Shown here: positions 14,460 through 22,859 of the stretch, one piece after another
How the letters are laid out: every line of letters begins with the position of its first letter
Position numbering within the stretch: the first letter of the stretch is position 1
Assembly (NCBI GenBank): GCA_021809105.1
Contig: JAKBAM010000034.1
Coordinates: 1-33,337 of the forward strand
Direction of reading: 5' to 3'
From: Actinomycetes bacterium
GTDB taxonomy: Bacteria; Actinomycetota; Acidimicrobiia; Acidimicrobiales; Palsa-688
DNA length: 33,337 nt
Translations under genes and position numbers: made by a program
The notes under the pieces: generated by a model
Database searches by the model: none
Seen by the model: only the letters and a program-made list of their open reading frames with translations
What the model was told of the DNA's origin: nothing

Positions 14460-14966
14460 GTGACCGCTACCCCGACCGTGCGGAAGGGAGCGGCGGCTGG
14501 CGACCGCCCAGACGCAGCTGCTGGCCCCAACCCACATCCCGGGACAGACTGCGGGTGGCTCGAACGCTGCCGCCCCCACATCGACGCCTTGTGGATTCTG
14601 GCGTCGATCTCCACCGTCGACCAGCCCACCGCTGAGCGCGCCGTCATCGAGGCCGTCACTGCAGCGTTCGACGATCTCGCGGCCCTAGTGGCCGGACCGG
14701 CCTGGGTTTGGGGCGTCTTGGTCAGGCGCCTCGACGCAGCGACCGCCGCGTCCCAATCTCCGGGTGACGCCGAAGACCGTGCGACCGCGACGCAACGCCA
14801 AACGGTCGCTCTGATCAAGGCTGGACGCAAACCGTCTGAAGTCGCCGATTTTCTCGCTGTCCCTCTCGCCCAAGTGCATTGCGACCTGCGAACGGGCCTG
14901 CGGAGCCTGCGACACGAGCTCATCGACTGCGCACCCGGAAAAGCGGGCAAGCAGTCCGTTACATGA
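14460..14966 (+). CDS. sigma-70-like / helix-turn-helix protein
   Basis: 168 residues from GTG 14460 (the start is uncertain and the frame is open further upstream to 14379). The C-terminal part, QRQTVALIKAGRKPSEVADFLAVPLAQVHCDLRTGLRSLRHEL, has the layout of sigma region 4: a helix, then x-x-x-x-E-V-A-x-x-L-x-V-x-x-x-x-V-x-x-x-L-R-x-G-L-R-x-L-R. The preceding 70 residues (IDALWILASISTVDQPTAERAV) are helical and could stand for a degenerate region 2. It may be a divergent ECF sigma factor or a stand-alone regulator. It lies next to STAS genes, which fits stress-sigma control. Moderate confidence it is a gene, low on exact role. Confidence 0.5.
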   Translation: MTATPTVRKGAAAGDRPDAAAGPNPHPGTDCGWLERCRPHIDALWILASISTVDQPTAERAVIEAVTAAFDDLAALVAGPAWVWGVLVRRLDAATAASQSPGDAEDRATATQRQTVALIKAGRKPSEVADFLAVPLAQVHCDLRTGLRSLRHELIDCAPGKAGKQSVT

Positions 14967-15120
14967 CTTCTCGATTGACCAACGCTGGCTCCGCTGCGGC
15001 GAGCGTGCCCAAAGTCAGTATGCCCCAGCCTGGGTAGCGCCCGCTCGAGTCGGAGGTCGTTCTGGCCAGGGGGATCCGGCCAGCGTCACATTTTGGTTCG
15101 TCCTTAACGACCTGTTTGCC

Positions 15121-15612
15121 GTGCCATTCGAGGAGATCGCCCCCATCGTCGGACGCTCGCCAGCGGCCACCCGTCAGCTAGCATCCCGAGCCCGCCGCCG
15201 AGTCCGGGGTGGCGACGGACCCTCTGGTGACAGCCGTCGCCGCGACACCGTGGCGGCCTTCCTGGCCGCCTCGCGAGGTGGGGATCTCATGGCCTTGGTG
15301 GCCCTGCTCGACCCCGACGCCGTCCTGCGGGCTGACCAGTCGGCCATCACCTCGGCGGCGGCCAACCGCCACCGAGGTGCCCCGGTGCTGGCAGCGGAAA
15401 TCCGGAGTGCCGAAGCCGTGGCCGGGGCTATGTCGGGGCGGGCCGCAGGCGCCCGCCTGGCTCTGATTGACGGCGCCCCCGGTGCGGCATGGGCGCCGGG
15501 CGGTCGGCCGCGCGCGGTGTTCGCCTTGCGCGTCATCGACAACATCATCGCCGCCATCGAGATTGTCACGGACCCGGCCGTTATATCCGCGCTGGCCGTC
15601 GAACTGCTGTGA
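15121..15612 (+). CDS. truncated SigJ-like ECF sigma factor (region 4 + SnoaL-like tail)
   Basis: 163 residues from GTG 15121. VPFEEIAPIVGRSPAATRQLASRARRRVRG is region 4 of ECF sigma factors of the SigJ/ECF41 type, followed by the NTF2/SnoaL-like C-terminal domain (VAAFLAASRGGDLMALVALLDPDAVLRAD ... VIDNIIAAIEIVTDP). In the same frame upstream the codons still read FWFVLNDLFA before VPFEEI, the expected sequence, but region 2, which binds the -10 element, is absent. It cannot work as a complete sigma factor. The C-terminal domain in this type normally modulates activity. Confidence 0.65.
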   Translation: MPFEEIAPIVGRSPAATRQLASRARRRVRGGDGPSGDSRRRDTVAAFLAASRGGDLMALVALLDPDAVLRADQSAITSAAANRHRGAPVLAAEIRSAEAVAGAMSGRAAGARLALIDGAPGAAWAPGGRPRAVFALRVIDNIIAAIEIVTDPAVISALAVELL

Positions 15613-15667
15613 GTGGCCGGCCAGCGCCGGGCGCGCACTACCCTGCACCCTTTCCAGAGAGGACCCG

Positions 15668-15904
15668 ATGAAGACGTTGACCTGTAAGCAACTGGGCGGC
15701 CCCTGCGACGTCGCCCACCGTGGTGCCACCGCCGACGAGATCATCAAGGCTCAGGACCGCCACCTCAAAGAGGCGGTGGCCGGCGGCGAGCGTAGCCACG
15801 AAGCTGCCCTCAAGGAGATGAAAGGAAGGTGGCGCCACCCGATCTCCGGGATGGGCTGGTACCGGGACACCAAGCGCCGATTCGCCGAGCTCCCCGAGGA
15901 GTGA
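15668..15904 (+). CDS. DUF1059-like small protein
   Basis: 78 residues. MKTLTCKQLGGPCDVAHRG with two Cys, then a long helix (DEIIKAQDRHLKEAVAGGE), then MKGRWRHPISGMGWYRDTKRRFAELPEE. This matches small actinobacterial DUF1059-type proteins whose function is unknown. GAGAGGA precedes the ATG by about 4 nt. Intact. The Cys pair and the conserved tail suggest metal or redox involvement, but nothing proves it. Confidence 0.7.
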   Translation: MKTLTCKQLGGPCDVAHRGATADEIIKAQDRHLKEAVAGGERSHEAALKEMKGRWRHPISGMGWYRDTKRRFAELPEE

Positions 15905-16050
15905 TCGTGATCCACACCCAACATCAAAAGGCCGCCTAGCCGGATCGTCGGCATCGGAGCCGTCGGCTGGCTGGCGGCATCCCCTCAGGCAGTGGGAGCG
16001 GCGACGGCCGGTGACCCGACGAAGCACGCCCCTTCGGGAAGGGGGAAGCT

Positions 16051-16249
16051 TTGCCGCGGATCGTAGTCGTGCATGACGTCGATGGGTGGGTGAAGTACAA
16101 GGCCGAGCGAGCCGAGCTATCTCCAAGATGGGGGCCAGGGACATCGTCGATTACGTCGCGCACGACGACAGCAGAACCGTGGCGAGTTGATGGAGGCGAT
16201 GCAGCGGCGCGGGGTGGTCCCACCTGTCAAGGTCCTCGTCGAGAGATAG
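16051..16249 (+). pseudogene. small conserved protein, frameshifted
   Basis: Three frames in succession read one protein: PRIVVVHDVDGWVKYKAERAELS from TTG 16051 (behind GGGGGAAG), then ISKMGARDIVDYVAHDDSRTVAS, then ELMEAMQRRGVVPPVKVLVER ending at TAG 16247. The order matches a family of about 100-residue proteins of unknown function with V-V-x-H-x-V at the start and G-V-V-P-P-x-x-V-x-V-E at the end. Shifts near 16115 and a shift with deletion near 16185 have destroyed it. Confidence 0.5.
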
Positions 16250-16276
16250 GTCGAGGCACGGGCCGCGTCTAGTCGC

Positions 16277-16696
16277 CTATGGAAGGCGCAAGGCGGCCCC
16301 ACTACCCCGTTCCGCTCGGGCTCGTCGTGTAGAGGGCTCCTGACTGTGCTGGCCACCTCCCTTCGTGCGCCGCTGGGTCTTGGGCGGGAGGGATCGGGCA
16401 TGTGTAGCGCCGATCCGCACCCACTGTGCCAGCTGCGCGTTGGCCTGAAGCCTTTCGGCGGCCACCCGGAGCCATCCGTCCATAGGACGGCCGCGCATTA
16501 TCGCCGGCTGGGCGCCAACTGGCATCGCCTCCTTCGGGTCGGAGCGGACGAGTATGCCGCCCTGTCCGCTGGCGGCGACGGCCATGTACCCGTTCACCAA
16601 GAACGCCAGTCCACCGAACATCTTCTTCTCGGTCAAGGACTGCTCTTCGGCCAGTAGCTCCCGAATGCGGTCGGCGATCTCCTCGTCGTAGGCCAT
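16277..16696 (-). CDS. TfoX N-terminal-domain protein
   Basis: 139 residues. MAYDEEIADRIRELLAEEQS, then LTEKKMFGGLAFLVNGYMAVAAS, then ILVRSDPKEA and GRPMDGWLRV form the TfoX_N fold (M-F-G-G-x-x-F, then G-M/M-x-G). The last 30 residues are basic and unstructured. Stand-alone TfoX_N proteins are common in actinobacteria and their role is not established; the competence role of TfoX in Proteobacteria should not be transferred. A TAGCAT -10 lies 7 nt before the ATG, so the mRNA is probably leaderless, and this sets the start. That hexamer overlaps the stop codon of the esterase gene. Confidence 0.75.
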   Translation of the reverse strand: MAYDEEIADRIRELLAEEQSLTEKKMFGGLAFLVNGYMAVAASGQGGILVRSDPKEAMPVGAQPAIMRGRPMDGWLRVAAERLQANAQLAQWVRIGATHARSLPPKTQRRTKGGGQHSQEPSTRRARAERGSGAALRLP

Positions 16697-16703
16697 GACG
16701 CCG

Positions 16704-16709
16704 ATGCTA
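16704..16709 (-). promoter_or_regulatory. -10 hexamer of the tfoX-like gene
   Basis: TAGCAT on the minus strand, 7 nt before ATG 16696, overlapping the TAG stop (16707-16709) of the upstream esterase gene. Suggests separate, essentially leaderless transcription. Confidence 0.45.
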
Positions 16710-17375
16710 GGAGCCACCGCCGCTCGACCGCGGCACCGCCCCCGCCCCCTGGGTGGCGAGTGCTTCGAGCCAGTGGCGAAGACCACCGACAGCTGCCGGG
16801 CTGATCCCGTGGCCACCCGGGTCCCGAGCGCCCGTGGTGATGCTGCCGGCTTCGTCGTGAAGGTAGGTCCACGTGCGCTCGAGCAGCTCGCGGGGGATGA
16901 CAGTGTCGACGTCGCCGTGGACAACGAGAACCGGGAGGCCGGCGAGCCGGCGTGCCGTGATAGGAACTCCGGCGTCGAAGGGCAACGTGGCGTAGAGGAT
17001 GGCCGCGCCGACGTATCGCCCTGGTTCGTCGAGGATGAGGCCGCCGGCGAAAGCGCCGCCGCCGCTGAAGCCGACGAGGACGACCGACCGCCCGGGAGGG
17101 GCGACCTGGTCGAGCCATGAGCGAAACCAGTCCATGGTGTCGGTCAGGGATGCGGCGACGGGACGGCCGATGCCGCGATTGGCGAACCACGCGTAACCGC
17201 CACCTTCGCCGATGGGGGCTCGCGGCGCGGCATAGACGTAGCTCGGCGGGAGTTGGTCGGCGAGGGCGATGATGTCGGTCTCGTCCGAGCCGCGGCCGTG
17301 CAGCAGCACGACCAGTGGGCTCGTCCCGTCGGCGTCCCCCCGCCAGGCGACGACGGGCGGCGGGAAGGTCGTCAC
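16707..17375 (-). CDS. phospholipase/carboxylesterase-type alpha/beta hydrolase
   Basis: 222 residues. The family pattern is complete: LVVLLHGRGSDETDI (oxyanion region, about 22-36), nucleophile elbow GFSGGG with Ser104, VHGDVDTVIP with Asp157, and GGHG with His189. Close in type to MhqD and YpfH-like esterases. The GTG start overlaps the TGA of the VOC gene (GTGA), so the two are translationally coupled. Together with a MarR repressor and a VOC dioxygenase-like protein it resembles the quinone-responsive mhq genes of Bacillus. Short-chain ester or thioester hydrolysis is likely; the real substrate is unknown. Confidence 0.8.
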   Translation of the reverse strand: MTTFPPPVVAWRGDADGTSPLVVLLHGRGSDETDIIALADQLPPSYVYAAPRAPIGEGGGYAWFANRGIGRPVAASLTDTMDWFRSWLDQVAPPGRSVVLVGFSGGGAFAGGLILDEPGRYVGAAILYATLPFDAGVPITARRLAGLPVLVVHGDVDTVIPRELLERTWTYLHDEAGSITTGARDPGGHGISPAAVGGLRHWLEALATQGAGAVPRSSGGGS

Positions 17376-17893
17376 GACTGGGCCTTCTCGGTGTTCTCGG
17401 TGAAGCGCCCGGCGGTGGCTACCCCCGACCAACGGGCTAGCTCGGCGGGCAGATCGAGGCGGCTGACGGGCGCGGTGTTCTCGTAGGCGCCCCAAGCCTC
17501 TCGGGGAAGCATCCACATCACCTCGAACTCGTTGCCGTCGGGGTCGGCACCGTAGATGCTCTTGGTAGCCCCATGGCTGGACTCGCCAGTGTAGGAACCC
17601 GTGTCGAGCAGCGTCTGGCGAGCTTCGCTGAGCTGGTCGATGGTGTCGAGCTGCCAGGCTAGGTGGTAGAGGCCGACCGTGCCGCGACGTTTGGTCTCGC
17701 CGCCGGATCCGACCCCGAAGAGACCGAGATCGTGGTGGTTGCCCGAGTGGGGCAGGCGCAAGAAGGCAGCGTTGGCTCGGGGCTCACTCGCGATCACTTC
17801 CATGCCGAACACCGTGGTGTAGAAACGGAGGGAGCGCTCGAGGTCGGACACGAAGAGAACGGCGTGGTTCAAGCGAACCGGGGAGAATGACAT
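17372..17893 (-). CDS. VOC-superfamily (glyoxalase/extradiol dioxygenase-like) protein
   Basis: 173 residues from ATG 17893 with AAAGGG upstream; the frame is open further 5' but crosses the operator. LNHAVLFVSDLERSLRFYTTVFGMEV opens the first beta-alpha-beta-beta-beta module with His10, VGLYHLAWQLDTIDQL opens the second with a second His, and DPDGNEFEVMW holds the Glu, giving the usual 2-His-1-carboxylate metal site of extradiol dioxygenases. Likely acts on catechol- or hydroquinone-like compounds. First gene of a coupled pair with the esterase and divergent from the marR-like gene. Confidence 0.8.
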   Translation of the reverse strand: MSFSPVRLNHAVLFVSDLERSLRFYTTVFGMEVIASEPRANAAFLRLPHSGNHHDLGLFGVGSGGETKRRGTVGLYHLAWQLDTIDQLSEARQTLLDTGSYTGESSHGATKSIYGADPDGNEFEVMWMLPREAWGAYENTAPVSRLDLPAELARWSGVATAGRFTENTEKAQS

Positions 17894-17985
17894 CGAGGAC
17901 CCTTTCTGCCGGCGCGTCGCTGTGACGATTGGTGGTGACCCGGCGCAAGCAATTGCTCCGCGCACACTCGGTCGATCCATCCAAC

Positions 17986-18005
17986 ATAGGTGACAGGTCA
18001 CCTAT
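17986..18005. promoter_or_regulatory. MarR operator, perfect palindrome
   Basis: ATAGGTGAC (17986-17994), AG, GTCACCTAT (17997-18005): perfect 9-bp arms with 2-nt centre. It lies 6 nt before the -10 hexamer of the marR-like gene, so it covers the -35 region, and it is the upstream region of the divergent VOC gene. Repression in both directions is expected. Confidence 0.75.
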
Positions 18006-18011
18006 TCCCGG

Positions 18012-18017
18012 TACCCT
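18012..18017 (+). promoter_or_regulatory. -10 hexamer of leaderless marR-like gene
   Basis: TACCCT, exactly 6 nt before ATG 18024, in the standard leaderless position. No ribosome binding site precedes the ATG. Confidence 0.55.
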
Positions 18018-18023
18018 TACGGT

Positions 18024-18494
18024 ATGCATCGGACGCGGTGGCTCGACGAGCGGGAGGAGCGGGCGTGGCGGGCGCTGCAGTTCATGCAGCTGCGCCTCGA
18101 TGCCGCCCTGTCCCGTCAGCTGGCCGCGGAGTCCGACTTGTCCTATCCGGACTACCTGGTTTTGGTGGCGCTCACCGACCGTTCTGATGCCCGGGCCCGG
18201 GTGGTCGACCTGGCCCGCCAGCTCGGCTGGGAAAGAAGCCGCCTTTCACACCACCTGGGTCGTATGCAGTCCCGGGGGCTGATCGCCAAGGAGCGGTGTC
18301 CCTCGGACCGGCGTGGTGCGTACGCCATCGCGACCGGCGAGGGCCAATGCAAGCTCGCGGCGGCGGCGCCGGGCCATGTCGCGGCCGTGCGGCGCCTGTT
18401 CGTCGACCGGCTCGACCCCGAGCAGCTCGACACCCTCGCCGAGCTAGCAGAGACCGTGCTGGGGGCATTCGACGCGGAGCCTGAGGAACGCTGA
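18024..18494 (+). CDS. MarR-family transcriptional regulator
   Basis: 156 residues. Winged HTH: LSYPDYLVLVALTDRSDARARVVDLARQLGWERSRLSHHLGRMQSRGLIAKERCPSDRRGAYAIATGEG (about residues 43-112), with recognition helix RSRLSHHLGRM and wing CPSDRRGAYA. Flanking helices at both ends form the dimer interface. A single Cys (in K-E-R-C-P-S-D) sits in the wing, a place where redox or quinone sensing could occur, but that is speculation. Divergent from the VOC/esterase pair with a perfect palindrome between, so it is the probable repressor of both units. Confidence 0.85.
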   Translation: MHRTRWLDEREERAWRALQFMQLRLDAALSRQLAAESDLSYPDYLVLVALTDRSDARARVVDLARQLGWERSRLSHHLGRMQSRGLIAKERCPSDRRGAYAIATGEGQCKLAAAAPGHVAAVRRLFVDRLDPEQLDTLAELAETVLGAFDAEPEER

Positions 18495-18597
18495 CCGAAG
18501 CGCCTGCCGCTTCGAGGTCAATCGACCTGCAGACAGGCTCAAGGGGCGGTCGGTTCCGGTCGACAATGCAGCTGTGAAAGCAGGAGGTCCCGACGCT

Positions 18598-20019
18598 ATG
18601 GATGCGCCATCAGCGGAGGGCTCGTCGAAGCTCGACCGATCGTTGCGCCGCCAAGTGGTGATCGTCTTGTTCAGCACGAGTCTGCTGGTCGTGCTGGCCG
18701 TCATCTGGTTGCTCGTCCTCGGCCACGACAGCAGCGCAGCTCAGTCGGCCGCGCGTACGAGCCGATCGCGCACGATCGTGCTACTTGCCCGCTTGCACAG
18801 CCACCTCATGCTGCTGTTCGGACTTACCGGCGCCATCCTGGTAAGCCAGGCGCTTGGCATGTATGTCCCGTTGTTGCGGCGCCACGCCGCTGCGGTGGCG
18901 GAGCTGACTCGTCAGCACGCCCGAGCTCGGATCGCCGCTGGCCGTGACGAGCGCGCGGGCCGGCTGCAAGCCGGTCTCGAGATGACCGACGACGACGCGA
19001 GCGTGGCCGCCTTAGCGGTACGTGCCGCGGTGCAGGCTGCTCCTGGCCAGCACACCCAATTGCTTCTGGCCGACTCCAGCCGGGCTCACTTGCGCGAAGC
19101 AGCGTTCTCCGAGACGGCAAGTTCCGAGCGGCCGGCGGTTGCCGGTCCGGTCGACCCGCTCCCAGATTGTCCAAGCGTTTCCGCGTCAGCGCACGGGTGC
19201 GGAGTGGAGACTCCCGTCCGCTGCCCGGCCGTCCAGCAGGTCCGCACCCTCGCCTTCAGCAGCAGTGAAAGCCTCGACGCCTGCCCCCACCTGGCCCGGC
19301 GTGCCGTGCAGTTCGGGCAGGGAGCGCAAGCACCGCTCTCAGCCGTGTGCGCGCCGCTCAGTTTCATGGGCACGAGCTTCGGAGTGCTGCACAGCTACGG
19401 GCCGGCCGGGGAGGCGGCCACCGCAACCGAGATCGACGAGCTACGGGCCGTGGCCAGTGCCGCCGCCAGCAGGATCGGCCTGCTGCGAGCGCTCGCCGAT
19501 AGCCAGCTGCAGGCGGCCGCCGATCCTCTGACCGGGCTCTACAACCGGCGCACCCTGGGTAGCCGCCTTGCCCGGCTCGGCGTCGCGGACGAGCCGTACG
19601 TAATAGCCATGTTGGACCTTGACCATTTCAAGATCCTCAATGACACCTACGGCCACGAGACCGGCGACAAGGCGCTTCGGGTCTTTGCCCAGACGCTCCG
19701 ATCCGCCATCCGTGATACCGACCAGGCGTTTCGCTACGGGGGCGAGGAGTTCACCCTGGTCCTCCCGGCGACGACTCTCGACGATGCCGGCGTCCTGTGC
19801 CGGCGGCTGCGCGAAAGCTTGGCCGAACGTCTCGCCAGTGGCGATCTGCCGGGCTTTACGGTGAGCATCGGTCTCGCCGATCACACGAGAGGAGACACTC
19901 CCGAGGACGTTCTCCTGGCAGCGGACGGCAGCCTCCTGGCAGCCAAAGCCGGTGGCCGGGATCGGGCGGTGATGAGCGGCAGGCACTCCGAGCACAACGT
20001 CTTCGAAACCGTGTCGTAG
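18598..20019 (+). CDS. membrane GAF-GGDEF diguanylate cyclase
   Basis: About 473 residues. ATG 18598 has AGGAGG 11 nt upstream; an in-frame GTG at 18574 is the alternative. Two membrane helices (VVIVLFSTSLLVVLAVIWLL and LMLLFGLTGAILVSQALGMY) enclose a short outside loop. A cytoplasmic helix leads to a GAF-like domain with Cys pairs (D-C-P, C-P-A-V-x-x-V-R, D-A-C-P-H-L). The cyclase domain has DPLTGLYNRRTLGSRL, LDLDHFKILNDTYGHETGD and FRYGGEEFTLVL (active signature GGEEF). The final helix D-G-S-L-L-A-A-K-A-G-G-R-D-R is slightly altered. The product would make c-di-GMP in response to a GAF signal. It may be paired with the EAL-DICT protein at 29167. Confidence 0.85.
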   Translation: MDAPSAEGSSKLDRSLRRQVVIVLFSTSLLVVLAVIWLLVLGHDSSAAQSAARTSRSRTIVLLARLHSHLMLLFGLTGAILVSQALGMYVPLLRRHAAAVAELTRQHARARIAAGRDERAGRLQAGLEMTDDDASVAALAVRAAVQAAPGQHTQLLLADSSRAHLREAAFSETASSERPAVAGPVDPLPDCPSVSASAHGCGVETPVRCPAVQQVRTLAFSSSESLDACPHLARRAVQFGQGAQAPLSAVCAPLSFMGTSFGVLHSYGPAGEAATATEIDELRAVASAAASRIGLLRALADSQLQAAADPLTGLYNRRTLGSRLARLGVADEPYVIAMLDLDHFKILNDTYGHETGDKALRVFAQTLRSAIRDTDQAFRYGGEEFTLVLPATTLDDAGVLCRRLRESLAERLASGDLPGFTVSIGLADHTRGDTPEDVLLAADGSLLAAKAGGRDRAVMSGRHSEHNVFETVS

Positions 20020-20151
20020 CCCGAGCAGGCGATGTCGTCTTCCGGCGCCCGCTCCTGGCTCGCAGCCACCGCCTACTGTAGGCGCTGACCGAGGACGACT
20101 CCGTGTGTCGCTTCGCGCGATTCGTCTGCTGGACTGGAGGGATGCACGCAG

Positions 20152-22818
20152 ATGGCCGGGCTCGCCCCTTACGACCTCACCATCGACTTCGGCGGTGACC
20201 TCTTCCTGGTCTCCGGCAGGAGTCCACGGTTGTCTTGGAAGCTCCCGGCCACTCTGGCGGTGCAAACCGCGGCAGATATAGAGATGGTGATCGGTGCGGG
20301 CGAGCGGGAAATAATTGGGATCGAGGGATCCGACCATCTGCTCGTCGGCTGGCCGGCGCGCTCGTTGCGCAGTGGCGATGAGGTGCGGTGGCGGGTCCGG
20401 TCCCGAACAGAGTCAGGTGCGTCGCCGTGGAGCGAGTGGCACGCCTTCGAAGCAGGGTTGTTCGACGAGGACTGGACCGCTCGGTGGATCTCCCCGGTCG
20501 AAGACGAGAGACGCGCCGCCCCCGATCGGCCGGCGCACCTGCTCACCGGCTCCTTCGTCGTGCGCTCCACGGTGCGCCGGGCCCGCTTGTACGCCACCGC
20601 ATTGGGCCTTTACGAGGCCTTCGTCAACAGCGAGCGAGCTGGAACCGTAGAGCTGGCCCCCGGTTCGACCTCGTATGACCACACTCTGTACGCCCAGGCA
20701 TCGGACGTCACTGCCGCGGTGCACGCCGGCGCCAATACCGTCGAGATCCTGTTGTCAGATGGCTGGTTCCGGGGTCGAGTCGGTGCCTTCCGAGAGCCGG
20801 CGGGATGGGGAACTGCCATCGGAGCCAGGCTCGAGCTACACCTGCACTACGCCGACGGATCGACCGAAATCGTCGGCAGCGACGGGCGTTGGACGTGCGC
20901 CGCCAGCTCGATCAACCGGGCTGATCTCATGGACGGGCAGGCGAGCGATCTCCGTGCCTCGCCCGGCCCGGGTCGTCCTGTCCTCGTGGACGCCGTCAGC
21001 GCCCCTCCGATCGACTGGTCGCCGGCCCCGCCGGTACGCTGCGTCGAACGGCGGCCCGCGATGTCGGTCACACGACTGGCCAACGGGGCCTGGATTGCCG
21101 ACTTCGGGCAGAACGCCTCCGGCGCGATCACCTTGTCCGACTTGGGGCCGCCGGGAACCAGGACGGTGATCGACTACGGGGAGCACCTGGATACGTCAGG
21201 CGATCTGACCACTTCCCATCTTGATTCCGTGCGACCTGGCGAGCCGCCGATCCCATTCGTTCAGCGCGACGAGGTGGTGTCCTCGGGAGGGCAGAGGGAG
21301 GTCTTCGAGCCGAGGCACACAGTGCACGGCTTCCGCTACGCGCGGCTCGACCGCGGCGAGGTGCCCCTCGACGTGTCGGGCATCGTAATGCGGGTCGTGC
21401 AGACCGACCTGCGGCCCACGGGAACCTTCGCGTGCAGCGTCGACGACCTCAACCGATTGCATGACATCGCCGACTGGAGTTTCCGAGGCAACGCCGTGGA
21501 CGTGCCCACGGACTGTCCCACCCGTGAGCGGCTGGGCTGGACCGGCGATTACCAGGTGTTCGCGCCGACGGCAGTCCGCCTCTACGACGTGGCGGGGTTC
21601 TCCCGCAAATGGCTCGGGTCGGTCCGCGACGACCAGCTGCCGGACGGCCGCATAGCCAATTTTTCCCCGGATGGGCGGCGCATCAAGCTCCACACCGATT
21701 CCATGTTCGCGATGCTTACGGGCTCTGCTGGCTGGGGCGACGCGATCGTGCTCGTGCCGTGGCTGCTGTACGAGACCTACGGGGATCGCGACGTCCTCGC
21801 GGAGAACTGGGACGCGATGGCCCGGTGGGTGGAGTGGGAGCTGGCGACGGCCCGCACGGCGCGCCATCCGTCCCGAGTGGCTCGATCGGCTGATCCCGAG
21901 GCCCACGAGGAGTTCGTCTGGGACGGCTCTTTTCATTGGGGTGAGTGGATCGAGCCGAAGATCCGCGCCGAGGACGGCACGCTCGTCGACCCAGTGCAGT
22001 CCGATCCGACGGCGTGGTTCAGCGCGGACAAGGGCGAGGTTGGCACGGCCTACCTCTTCCGCTCGACATCGACACTGTCCGCTATCGCTCGGGTGCTCGG
22101 TCGCGATGATGACGCGGCTCGTTACGGCCGGCTGGCGGACCGGGTGAGGGATGCATGGAGGATCGAGTTTCTCGACGGCGCAGGACGTACCGTCGCCGAC
22201 ACCCAAGCAAGCTATGTCCGTGCGCTCAGCTTCGGGCTCGTGCCCGAAGAGCAGCGGAAGGCTTCCGCCGAGCGGCTCGTCGAGCTCATCCGCGACGCCG
22301 GCACACACCTGGGGACCGGCCTGCTGTCCACGGCGGATCTGCTACCGGTGCTCGCCGACGCGGGCTACGTCGATGTCGCATACGAAGTGCTGTTCCAGCG
22401 CACGTCGCCCTCGTGGTTGGGCATGCTCGATCGCGGCGCCACCACCATATGGGAGGACTGGGACGGTATCGACGCCAACGGCATGGCCCACGATTCGCTC
22501 AACCACTACAGTAAGGGAGCGGTCGTCCGCTTCCTCCACACTCACACCGTCGGCTTGCGACAGGCCGAGGGCTCAGTGGCCTGGGAGTCCTTCGTCGTGG
22601 CGCCTGTGCTCCACGAGGCGATCACCTGGGCGCGCGGCACGTTCGACAGCCCGCAGGGCACGATCGAGGTGGAGTGGCACGCCGAGGGCGACGAGCTCCT
22701 GATACTGGTCGAAGTGCCACCCGGTTCCACGGCGACCGTCGTCTTCCCTGGAGGCAAAGAGCTATCGGCCGGCCCGGGCGCGTTCAGCCAGCGACACCGG
22801 CTGGTGCGAGGTGCCTGA
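20152..22818 (+). CDS. alpha-L-rhamnosidase, GH78
   Basis: 888 residues, normal family length. N-terminal fibronectin-like and carbohydrate-binding domains (to about 400), then the (alpha/alpha)6 catalytic domain with VDVPTDCPTRERLGWTGDYQVF near residue 455, which carries the conserved acidic residues of GH78, and ATTIWEDWDGID near 765, then SLNHYSKGAVV and a C-terminal beta domain. There is no signal peptide, so it acts inside the cell on imported rhamnosides such as plant flavonoid glycosides or glycan fragments. GGAGG lies 11 nt before the ATG. No sugar transporter or rhamnose catabolic gene adjoins it. Only a 27-codon ORF separates it from the reductase gene. Confidence 0.9.
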   Translation: MAGLAPYDLTIDFGGDLFLVSGRSPRLSWKLPATLAVQTAADIEMVIGAGEREIIGIEGSDHLLVGWPARSLRSGDEVRWRVRSRTESGASPWSEWHAFEAGLFDEDWTARWISPVEDERRAAPDRPAHLLTGSFVVRSTVRRARLYATALGLYEAFVNSERAGTVELAPGSTSYDHTLYAQASDVTAAVHAGANTVEILLSDGWFRGRVGAFREPAGWGTAIGARLELHLHYADGSTEIVGSDGRWTCAASSINRADLMDGQASDLRASPGPGRPVLVDAVSAPPIDWSPAPPVRCVERRPAMSVTRLANGAWIADFGQNASGAITLSDLGPPGTRTVIDYGEHLDTSGDLTTSHLDSVRPGEPPIPFVQRDEVVSSGGQREVFEPRHTVHGFRYARLDRGEVPLDVSGIVMRVVQTDLRPTGTFACSVDDLNRLHDIADWSFRGNAVDVPTDCPTRERLGWTGDYQVFAPTAVRLYDVAGFSRKWLGSVRDDQLPDGRIANFSPDGRRIKLHTDSMFAMLTGSAGWGDAIVLVPWLLYETYGDRDVLAENWDAMARWVEWELATARTARHPSRVARSADPEAHEEFVWDGSFHWGEWIEPKIRAEDGTLVDPVQSDPTAWFSADKGEVGTAYLFRSTSTLSAIARVLGRDDDAARYGRLADRVRDAWRIEFLDGAGRTVADTQASYVRALSFGLVPEEQRKASAERLVELIRDAGTHLGTGLLSTADLLPVLADAGYVDVAYEVLFQRTSPSWLGMLDRGATTIWEDWDGIDANGMAHDSLNHYSKGAVVRFLHTHTVGLRQAEGSVAWESFVVAPVLHEAITWARGTFDSPQGTIEVEWHAEGDELLILVEVPPGSTATVVFPGGKELSAGPGAFSQRHRLVRGA

Positions 22819-22859
22819 CTCGCCGACCGTCGGCAATCGCCACCAATAGGGAGAGGACG

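Noticed and set aside
21196..22308. 370-codon minus-strand frame opposite the rhamnosidase
   Set aside because: Shadow of GH78 codon bias; the plus-strand frame carries all catalytic motifs.
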